Source of the DNA: Actinosynnema sp040640215
GTDB taxonomy: Bacteria > Actinomycetota > Actinomycetes > Mycobacteriales > Pseudonocardiaceae
NCBI RefSeq assembly: GCF_040640215.1
Contig: NZ_JBFABG010000001.1
Span: 434,001-498,000 of the forward strand
DNA: 64,000 bases
Direction: 5' to 3'
The first letter of the stretch is position 1; each line of letters begins with the position of its first letter. The position numbers and the translations under genes were made by a program. Below the pieces are notes generated by a model that was not told the DNA's origin, did not search any database, and worked only from the letters and a program-made list of their open reading frames with translations. This document shows positions 10,797 through 17,426 of the stretch, piece after piece.

Positions 10797-11318
10797 TCAG
10801 TTCTCGGCCTGGATCAACGCGTCCAACGCCGTGGCGTCCTCGGTCTCCGACGACGAGGCCACCTCGGGCACCGCACCGCCGACCGCCACGGCAGCACCCG
10901 CGCCACTCGGCACCGCGGCACCGCTGACCAGCCCGGACCCCTCGGGCGCGTGCGCGGCGTCCGCGCCGAGCTCCACCACCCGGTTGTCCGCGTCGACGAA
11001 CACCACGCGCGGCCGGTGCTCCCGCGCCTCGGCGTCGTCCATCTGCCCGTAGGCGATCAGGATCACCAGGTCACCGGGCTCGACCAGGTGCGCAGCGGCC
11101 CCGTTGATCCCGATCACGCCGGACCCGCGCTCGCCGGGGATGACGTAGGTCTCCAGCCGCGCCCCGTTGGTGACGTCGACGATCGCGACCTGCTCGCCGG
11201 CCAGCAGGTCGGCGGCCTCCATCAGATCCCGGTCCACGGTCACCGACCCCACGTAGTGCAGGTCGGCCTGGGTCACCGTGGCGCGGTGGATCTTCGACTT
11301 GAGCATCGTGCGGAACAC
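10797..11318 (-). CDS. panD: Aspartate 1-decarboxylase, with C-terminal extension
   Basis: 173 residues. FRTMLKSKIHRATVTQADLHYVGSVTVD is the family signature; self-cleavage between Gly24 and Ser25 creates the pyruvoyl group that decarboxylates aspartate to beta-alanine. GTG 11318 is preferred because it gives the canonical Gly24-Ser25 numbering and has GAGGGGG seven bases upstream; GTG 11333, whose first bases overlap the panC stop (GTGA), is an alternative adding five residues. About 40 residues at the C terminus, rich in Ala, Gly, Val and Ser and ending EDATALDALIQAEN, are extra compared with the usual 126-140 residues. Confidence 0.93.
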   Translation of the reverse strand: MFRTMLKSKIHRATVTQADLHYVGSVTVDRDLMEAADLLAGEQVAIVDVTNGARLETYVIPGERGSGVIGINGAAAHLVEPGDLVILIAYGQMDDAEAREHRPRVVFVDADNRVVELGADAAHAPEGSGLVSGAAVPSGAGAAVAVGGAVPEVASSSETEDATALDALIQAEN

Positions 11319-11329
11319 CGGGGTCCCCC

Positions 11330-12220
11330 TCACTCGTCGCCGGTGCCGAGCAGCACGGCGATGTTGTCGATCAGCCGGGTGGAGCCCACCCGCGCGGCGA
11401 CCAGCAGCCGCGCGTCCCCGTTCTCCGGCGCGGGCCCCAGGTCGGGTGCCCGCACCTCCAGGTAGTCCACGTCCACCGAGGGCTCGGCCGCGAGGACGGC
11501 GGAGGCCGCCTCGACCACGGCCGCCGGCCCCCTGCCGCTCACGTGCGCGCCCGCCACCAGCGCGGCCGACAGCGCGGTGGCCGCCGACCGCTCCCCGTCC
11601 GACAGGTACCGGTTGCGCGACGACAGGGCCAGGCCGTCCGGTTCCCGCACGGTCGGCACGCCGACGACGGCGACCGGGATGTCCAGGTCCCGCGCCATCC
11701 GGTGGATCAGCGTCAACTGCTGGTAGTCCTTCTCGCCGAACACCGCGTAGTTCGGCTGGACGATGTTGAACAGCTTGGCCACCACGGTCAGCACCCCGGT
11801 GAAGTGCCCCGGCCGGGACGCGCCCTCCAGCTCGTCGCCGAGCGGTCCGGGCGACACGGTCACCGTCGCGCCCGGCAGGTAGACGTCCTCCACCGCCGGC
11901 GCGAACACCAGGCCCGCCCGCTCCTGCCGGCAGAGGTCCACATCGGACTCGAAGGAGCGCGGGTACCGCGAGAAGTCCTCCGCCGGCCCGAACTGGGTGG
12001 GGTTGACGAAGATCGACACCACGACCACGGTGTTCTGCATGACGCGGGCTTCCCGGATCAGCTTCCGGTGGCCCTCGTGCAGCGCGCCCATGGTGGGCAC
12101 CAGCGCGATGTTGCGCCCGGCGGCGCGCAGCGCGCGCACCACCCGCCGCAACCGCTCCGGGTCACGGTGCACCGTGACGTCGTCGGGCGCGTAGTCGTCT
12201 TTGGTGAGCGGCTTGGTCAT
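11330..12220 (-). CDS. panC: Pantothenate synthetase
   Basis: 296 residues. It condenses pantoate with beta-alanine using ATP. Nucleotidyltransferase motifs: VPTMGALHEGHRKLIREA (HxGH), VSIFVNPTQFGP, FGEKDYQQL and the KMSK-like LALSSRNRYL. An N-terminal extension of about 15 residues (MTKPLTKDDYAPDD) precedes the core. Its ATG overlaps the stop of the DUF2520 gene (ATGA), and panD follows directly, so the enzyme and its beta-alanine supplier are co-expressed. Confidence 0.96.
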   Translation of the reverse strand: MTKPLTKDDYAPDDVTVHRDPERLRRVVRALRAAGRNIALVPTMGALHEGHRKLIREARVMQNTVVVVSIFVNPTQFGPAEDFSRYPRSFESDVDLCRQERAGLVFAPAVEDVYLPGATVTVSPGPLGDELEGASRPGHFTGVLTVVAKLFNIVQPNYAVFGEKDYQQLTLIHRMARDLDIPVAVVGVPTVREPDGLALSSRNRYLSDGERSAATALSAALVAGAHVSGRGPAAVVEAASAVLAAEPSVDVDYLEVRAPDLGPAPENGDARLLVAARVGSTRLIDNIAVLLGTGDE

Positions 12221-13110
12221 CGGTCCTCAAGGGTGGTGCGGACGTCGGCGGCCGGTTCGGGCTTGAGCAGCCCGGCGGCCTGCGCGCGGTCGGCGGTGCG
12301 GCGCGCGAGTGCTCGGTACGGGGCGAGGGTGTCAGGTGCTTCGGCGGCCAGCACGCGCAGGTGCTCGGCGAGGGTCCCGGTGTCGCCGCGCGCGACCGGT
12401 CCGGTGAGCGCCCGGTCGCCGTGGCGCAGGACGTTGTCCAGCGCGGCGGACAGCAGCGGCCCGACCACCCGCTCGGCGTCGTCGACCCCGGCCGAGCGGA
12501 GCAGGTCCGCGCAGTCCGCGACCAGCGTGATCAGGTGGTTCGCGCCGTGCGCGAGGGCCGCGTGGTAGAGCGGTCGGGCGGCTCCGGGGATGCGCACGGG
12601 CTCCGCCGCCATCTCCACGACCAGCGCCTCGCCGACGTTCCACGCCGCCTCGTCGCCGTCGGCGGCGGTCACGCCGACCGAGCACGCGGTCATCCGCTCG
12701 ACGTCCTCGGGCCGCCCGGTGAACGTCATCACCGGGTGCAGGGCGACGCAGAGGGCACCGACCGACCGCGCGGGCTCCAGGACGTCGACGCCCTGCGCAC
12801 CGCTGGTGTGCACGACGATCTGCCCGGCGCGCAGCGACCCGGTGGCGACCAGGCCGCGCACCAGGCCGGCCAGTTCGTCGTCCGGGACGGCCAGCAGCAC
12901 CAGGTCGGCCGACGCGGCGACCTCGGGCGGCGACGCCACCGGCACGTCCGGCAGCAGCTCTTCGGCCCGGCGCAGCGACTCGACCGACACGGCGGACACC
13001 GAGCTGACCACGTGGCCCGCCCTGGCCAGGGCGGCACCCAGCACCGAACCCACCCGGCCCGCCGAGATCACTCCGACAGCCAGCCGCGCGGGGCGGGGGG
13101 TCGCGTCCAT
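12217..13110 (-). CDS. Rossmann-like / DUF2520 domain protein
   Basis: 297 residues, equivalent in position to M. tuberculosis Rv3603c. The N terminus has a dinucleotide-binding pattern, AVGVISAGRVGSVLGAALARAGH, with the usual GxGxxG altered to SAGRVG, then LVLLAVPDDEL and VVHTSGAQGVDVLEPA. The C-terminal DUF2520 domain is helical with ARPLYHAALAHGANHL. The layout resembles ketopantoate reductase and pyrroline-carboxylate reductase families. Its overlap with panC suggests a role in pantoate supply, but that is only inference from context. Confidence 0.8.
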   Translation of the reverse strand: MDATPRPARLAVGVISAGRVGSVLGAALARAGHVVSSVSAVSVESLRRAEELLPDVPVASPPEVAASADLVLLAVPDDELAGLVRGLVATGSLRAGQIVVHTSGAQGVDVLEPARSVGALCVALHPVMTFTGRPEDVERMTACSVGVTAADGDEAAWNVGEALVVEMAAEPVRIPGAARPLYHAALAHGANHLITLVADCADLLRSAGVDDAERVVGPLLSAALDNVLRHGDRALTGPVARGDTGTLAEHLRVLAAEAPDTLAPYRALARRTADRAQAAGLLKPEPAADVRTTLEDR

Positions 13111-13197
13111 GCGACGTACTCCTTCAACGGCGTTCCAGGCCCTGGACGGGTACCGGACGACGGCCGCGAGCGTAATCCCGCGTCCGCCGGGCAGAAC

Positions 13198-14373
13198 TCA
13201 ACTGCGACGAACACCACCCGCCGCTTTCAGCGCGCCCGGCGCGTCCACCGCCGCCTGACGTGCGGCGATCAGCGCCTCCAGGAGCTCGGCGTGCCGCTTT
13301 TCAGCACCCGCGCCCGCTGTTCCGAGCTGAATCCGGTGCCGCAGGAACGCGAGCTCGGTCGCGGCCACCTGGTACTCGGCGACGGCCCGCGCGGCCTGCT
13401 CGCCGACCTTGCGCCGCACCGCGCGCCGCCACCGCCGGCGGCCCTGCAACGACGCCAGCAGGGTGACCTCGCTGGACGCGATCCACCGCTGCGCGGCCAT
13501 CTCCGGGAGCCGGCGGGCCACGATCCGCTGCTCCCGGCGGCGCTGCCAGATCACCAGCCACACCACGCCCGCGAAGATCGGCACCATGATCAGGAAGTAC
13601 AGGTTGATGAACGTCGACCCGGTGCCCACCGTGGTGGAGAAGTTCCACAGCGAGTGCAGCCCGGCCGCGCCGAGGTAGCCCAGGACCGGCGCGACCCACC
13701 GCAGCGTCCGGTTGCCGGTCATCGCCGCGATGCCGACGCCGATCCCGGTCATGGCGGTGAACAGCGGGTGCGCGAACGGCGAGAGCACGCCGCGCAGGAC
13801 GAACAGCGCCACCACCCCGCTGGACAGGTCGCCGAAGCCGCTGTCCACGAACACCCGCGCGAAGTAGTAGATGTTCTCGGTGTACGCGAAGCCGGCCGCG
13901 GTCACGCCGGCGTAGACGATCCCGTCCACCACGCCGTCGAACTCCTCGCGCCGGCGCAGGAACAGCGCGACCACGAACACCGCCTTGGTCGCCTCCTCCA
14001 CGATCGGCGCGCCCACGACGGCGGCGAACGTCGACCCGTCGCCGTTGTTGATCAGCTCGCCCAGCACGTGCGCGGTCTGGTTGAACACCAGCGACGTGAT
14101 GGTCGCGCCGCACGCCCCCCAGGCGAAGGCCAGCAGCAGGATCTTCGCCGGCTCCGGTTCCCAGCGGTCCACCCAGAGGAACGCGCCGAGCACCGCGGCG
14201 ACCGGCACCAGGGCGGCGATCGCGCCGACCAGGATCGGCCCCACGCCGATCTTGCTGGTGCCCAGGCCGAGCAGGATCAGGCCGCACGTGCCCAGCGTGA
14301 TCAGCCCGACCACCGGCAGGAGGACGGTCCAGCGGCGCTGGTCGACGCGCTTGCGGGCGGGGGAGGTGGTCAC
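13198..14373 (-). CDS. PrsW-family intramembrane metalloprotease
   Basis: 391 residues with about eight membrane helices. The PrsW-type metal-site motifs are seen: IVEEATKAVFV (EExxK), FAYTENIYYF (ENxxY) and a late GLHSLWN carrying His. The last 110 residues are cytosolic, basic and Ala-rich (QRRREQRIVARRLPEMAAQRW). GTG 14373 (VTTSPARKRVDQRRW) is chosen because a TAAGGT -10-like element lies seven bases before it, suggesting a leaderless transcript; longer open frame upstream is not protein-like. The family cleaves membrane proteins such as anti-sigma factors; no substrate is evident here. Confidence 0.85.
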   Translation of the reverse strand: MTTSPARKRVDQRRWTVLLPVVGLITLGTCGLILLGLGTSKIGVGPILVGAIAALVPVAAVLGAFLWVDRWEPEPAKILLLAFAWGACGATITSLVFNQTAHVLGELINNGDGSTFAAVVGAPIVEEATKAVFVVALFLRRREEFDGVVDGIVYAGVTAAGFAYTENIYYFARVFVDSGFGDLSSGVVALFVLRGVLSPFAHPLFTAMTGIGVGIAAMTGNRTLRWVAPVLGYLGAAGLHSLWNFSTTVGTGSTFINLYFLIMVPIFAGVVWLVIWQRRREQRIVARRLPEMAAQRWIASSEVTLLASLQGRRRWRRAVRRKVGEQAARAVAEYQVAATELAFLRHRIQLGTAGAGAEKRHAELLEALIAARQAAVDAPGALKAAGGVRRS

Positions 14374-14403
14374 AGTGAGCAACCTTAAAGGGACACTTGA
14401 CGG

Positions 14404-15318
14404 ATGAGGGACTCGGAAGGGGCGTGGCGCACCGCGCTGTACGGCCCGGAGGGGTTCTTCACCCGAGGCGCGGTACCGGCCGACCACTTCCGCACCGCGC
14501 CGCTGATCGGCCCTGAGCTGGCCGAAGCGCTCCTGGTGCTGCTCGAACGGGTGGACTTCGCCCTGGGTGGGCCGGCCCGCCTGGACTTCGTCGACGTCGG
14601 CGCGGGCGGCGGCGAACTCGCGGCGGCCGTCCGCTCGCTGGCCACCGGTCCGCTCGCCGACCGGCTGCGCGTGACCGCCGTCGACCTCGGTCCGGCCCGC
14701 TCGCTGCCGGGCGTCGGGTGGACGCGGGAGCTGCCCGCCGCCGTGCACGGGCTGCTGGTCGGCCACGAGTGGCTGGACGCGATCCCGTGCCCGCTGGTGG
14801 TGGGCCCGCACGAGGACCCGTGGCTGGACCGCTGGTGGCCGTTGGCACCCGGCCGGCGCGCCGAGGTCGGCGCGCCCCGGGACCGGGCGTGGGCGGACGC
14901 CGTGGGCCGGGTGCGGGGCGCGGCGCTGGCCGTCGACTACGGGCACCTGCGGGCAGACCGGGCGGCGGGCCGGTACCCGGAAGGCACCTTCGCCGCGTAC
15001 CGGGAGGGCCGCCGCGTGCCGCCGGTGTTCGACGGGTCGTGCGACCTGACCGCGCACGTGGCCCTGGACGCCTGCGCCGAGGCCGCCGGCGGCGACCGGG
15101 TGCTGGTGTCCCAGCGCGACGCGCTGGCCGCCCTCGGCCTGTCCTCGTCGAGTCCGCGCGGTCTTACCGGCGTGGCGTGGCTGGAGGCGGCGGCCAAGGC
15201 GTCCCGGGTGGCCGAGCTCCGCGCGCCCGGCGGCCTGGGCTCGTTCGGCTGGCTGCTGCACGGCGTCGGCGTCCCGGTCGCGGACCTGCTGCCGCCGCTG
15301 CCGCCCTGGCGTCCCTGA
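14404..15318 (+). CDS. MidA/NDUFAF7-type SAM-dependent methyltransferase
   Basis: 304 residues. The family start is recognisable: WRTALYGPEGFFTRGAVPADHFRTAPLIGPELAEAL, then SAM motif I DFVDVGAGGGELAAAV, VGHEWLDAIPCPLV, and ALAVDYGHLR. Members of this family (PF02636) include NDUFAF7, which methylates an arginine of the complex I 49-kDa subunit NDUFS2, the NuoD homologue. A NuoD-like protein is encoded 1 kb downstream on the same strand, which supports the same type of substrate (inference). It diverges from the PrsW gene 30 bases away. Confidence 0.85.
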   Translation: MRDSEGAWRTALYGPEGFFTRGAVPADHFRTAPLIGPELAEALLVLLERVDFALGGPARLDFVDVGAGGGELAAAVRSLATGPLADRLRVTAVDLGPARSLPGVGWTRELPAAVHGLLVGHEWLDAIPCPLVVGPHEDPWLDRWWPLAPGRRAEVGAPRDRAWADAVGRVRGAALAVDYGHLRADRAAGRYPEGTFAAYREGRRVPPVFDGSCDLTAHVALDACAEAAGGDRVLVSQRDALAALGLSSSSPRGLTGVAWLEAAAKASRVAELRAPGGLGSFGWLLHGVGVPVADLLPPLPPWRP

Positions 15319-15340
15319 CCCGGCACCCGGCCCCGCCAGT

Positions 15341-15357
15341 GGACAACCAGGTTGTCC
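15341..15357. promoter_or_regulatory. Perfect palindrome, likely MarR operator
   Basis: GGACAACC-A-GGTTGTCC: 8-bp arms and one central base, 20 bases upstream of the MarR gene start. MarR proteins commonly bind such sites over their own promoters. TTGTCC within it could serve as a -35. Confidence 0.65.
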
Positions 15358-15376
15358 GCCTGCACACTGGACGACC

Positions 15377-15820
15377 GTGCAACCCGTGTCGATGCTGCTG
15401 GCCAGGACGTTCCGGGCGATGACCGACCGCTTCCACGAGCGCCTGGCCGAGCACCGGCTGGAGCCGCTGCGCCCCGCGCACGGGTACGTCTTCCGGTACC
15501 TGTCCGCGCACCCGCACCCGACGACCGTCGACCTGGCCGCGCACCTGGGCGTCTCGAAGCAGGCCGCCGGCAAGACCGTCGCCGAACTGGTCGGGTGGGG
15601 CTACGTCCGGCGCGAGCCGCACCCCGCCGACCGCCGCGCGCAGGTCCTCGCGCTGACCGGCGAGGGCCACGACTACCTGCGCCTGGCCGACCGCCTGTGG
15701 GCCGAACTGGACGCCGAATTCGCCGCCCTCGTCGGCGACGCCGAGTTCGCCGGCCTCCGCGACAGCCTCACCGCGTACCTGGACCGCACCGCGCCGGGCG
15801 GCATCCGCCCGGTCTGGTGA
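15377..15820 (+). CDS. MarR-family transcriptional regulator
   Basis: 147 residues with a winged helix: TTVDLAAHLGVSKQAAGKTVAELVGWGYVRREPHPADRRAQVLALTGEG, including the DxR wing motif common to MarR proteins. Helices on both sides would make the dimer interface. GTG 15377 starts the frame. The 17-base palindrome just upstream suggests autoregulation; the ligand is unknown and the obvious candidate targets are this gene and the DUF1203/NuoD genes that follow in the same direction. Confidence 0.9.
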   Translation: MQPVSMLLARTFRAMTDRFHERLAEHRLEPLRPAHGYVFRYLSAHPHPTTVDLAAHLGVSKQAAGKTVAELVGWGYVRREPHPADRRAQVLALTGEGHDYLRLADRLWAELDAEFAALVGDAEFAGLRDSLTAYLDRTAPGGIRPVW

Positions 15821-15887
15821 CCCCACCCGGGCCGCCACGTCCGAAGACCGCCGGCCTCCCGGGGTCCCGACGACCAGGCTCGGCCGC

Positions 15888-16334
15888 ATGAGGATTCACG
15901 CGTTGCCCACGGACGTGGTGGAGCGGGCCCGCCGGCTGGCCGGCACGGACGAGTTCCACGAGCTGCGGTACGAGTCCCCGGGCGCGCCGCTGCGGTGCTG
16001 CCTGCGCAAGGCCGGCCCCGGCGAACCGCTGGTGCTGTTCCGGTACTCGCCCACCGCCGGGCGCGGCCCGTACGAGGAGTTCGGCCCGGTGTTCGCGCAC
16101 ATGCTGCCGTGCGCCGGCCCGGACACCGTGCACGAAGTGCCCGAGGCGTTCCGGCACAACCGGCGCACCCTGCGCGCCTACGACGCCGACGGCCGCATCC
16201 GGGACGGCGAGATCGCGCGGCCCGACGAGTTGAGCGCCCGGATCGAAGGGTTGTTGGACGACCCCGCCGTGGTCGAGGTGCAGGTGCGCAGCGTGTCGCA
16301 CGGTTGCTTCCTGTTCGCGGTCACCGCGGACTGA
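15888..16334 (+). CDS. DUF1203 family protein
   Basis: 148 residues, MRIHALPTDVVERARRLAGTDEFHELRYESPGAPLRCCLRKAGPGEPLVLFRYSP, a pattern I recognise as DUF1203 (short proteins of unknown function). Cys-Cys at residues 37-38, a GPVFAHMLPC segment and a conserved VEVQVRSVSHGCFLF end are visible. No membrane segment or signal peptide. It starts 67 bases after the MarR gene and 17 bases before the NuoD-like gene, suggesting one transcript. Confidence 0.75.
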   Translation: MRIHALPTDVVERARRLAGTDEFHELRYESPGAPLRCCLRKAGPGEPLVLFRYSPTAGRGPYEEFGPVFAHMLPCAGPDTVHEVPEAFRHNRRTLRAYDADGRIRDGEIARPDELSARIEGLLDDPAVVEVQVRSVSHGCFLFAVTAD

Positions 16335-16351
16335 CGTGCGAGCATGACGCG

Positions 16352-17425
16352 GTGGAGATCACCGTCGGCGTCGGTGCCGGAGCCCGTCACCTGGGCGTGG
16401 ACCGGGTCGTCGACCTCGGCCCGCTGCACCCCTCCGCGCACGGCGCGTACCGGCTCCGGTTGACCGTGCGCGACGACGAGGTCATCACCGCCGCCGAACC
16501 GCTCGTCGGCCACCTGCACCGGGGCGCGGAGAAGCTCTTCGAGGTCCGCGACTACCGCCAGGTGCTGACGCTGGCCAACCGGCACGACTGGCTGGCCGCG
16601 TTCTGCAACGAACTGGCCGTCGCGCTCGCCGTCGAGCGGATGACCGGCATGGACGTGCCCGCCCGCGCGCAGGTCCTGCGGGTCGTGCTGTGCGAGCTCA
16701 ACCGGATCATGGCGCACCTGGTGTTCCTGACGCCGCTGACCGGACCGGCCGCCGCGCGCGGGCGGGAAGCCGTGCAGGCCGTGCTGGAAGAGGCGTCGGG
16801 CGGCCGGATCCACTTCATGTTCAACCGGATCGGCGGGCTCCGCGAGGACGTGCCCGCCGGGTGGGCCGACCGGGTGCGCGCCGCGCTGTCCGCCGTGGAC
16901 ATCGGCCCGATCCCCGACGGCTTGGCCGGGATCGGCGTGCTGTCGCGGGAGTCCGCGCTCGCGTACGGCGTGACCGGTCCGACCGGGCGGGCGTCGGGGG
17001 TGGACTTCGACCTGCGCCGGGACGATCCGCTGCCCGGCTACCGGGGGCTCGACGTGACGCCGGTGGTGCGGACCGGGGGCGACGCGCTGGCCCGGGTCCG
17101 GTGCCTGGTGGACGAGGTGCGGCAGTCGGTCCGGCTGGTGGGGCGGTGCCTGGACCGGGTGCCGGGCGGGCCGGTGAACCTGCGGCTGCCCAAGGCGGTC
17201 AAGGCCCCCGAGGGGTCGGTGTACACCCGGGTCGAAGCGCCGCTCGGCACGTCCGGGGTGCACCTGGCGTCGCGCGGCGAGAAGACGCCGTGGCGGCTCA
17301 AGCTGCGCACGCCGTCGTTCAACAACGTGCAGGCGTTGTCCGCGCTGCTGCCCGGCACGGCGGTGGTCGACCTGCCGGCCGTGCTCGGGTCGTTCGCCGT
17401 GGTGGTCGGCGACATCGACAAGTAG
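16352..17425 (+). CDS. Orphan NuoD-like protein (NADH-quinone oxidoreductase 49-kDa subunit family)
   Basis: 357 residues, shorter than the roughly 430-440 of housekeeping NuoD. Conserved motifs: DLGPLHPSAHGAYRLRL (HPSxHG), PLVGHLHRGAEKLFEVRDY (HRGxEKL), NRHDWLAAFCNE, and FNRIGGLREDVPAGW. In complex I these line the quinone cavity near cluster N2. No other nuo gene is nearby, so this is a stray paralogue rather than part of the main nuo operon. GTG 16352 gives the family N terminus; the frame upstream is unrelated. It sits in a four-gene run with a MidA-type methyltransferase, which suggests post-translational methylation of this subunit (inference). Confidence 0.8.
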   Translation: MEITVGVGAGARHLGVDRVVDLGPLHPSAHGAYRLRLTVRDDEVITAAEPLVGHLHRGAEKLFEVRDYRQVLTLANRHDWLAAFCNELAVALAVERMTGMDVPARAQVLRVVLCELNRIMAHLVFLTPLTGPAAARGREAVQAVLEEASGGRIHFMFNRIGGLREDVPAGWADRVRAALSAVDIGPIPDGLAGIGVLSRESALAYGVTGPTGRASGVDFDLRRDDPLPGYRGLDVTPVVRTGGDALARVRCLVDEVRQSVRLVGRCLDRVPGGPVNLRLPKAVKAPEGSVYTRVEAPLGTSGVHLASRGEKTPWRLKLRTPSFNNVQALSALLPGTAVVDLPAVLGSFAVVVGDIDK

Positions 17426-17426
17426 G

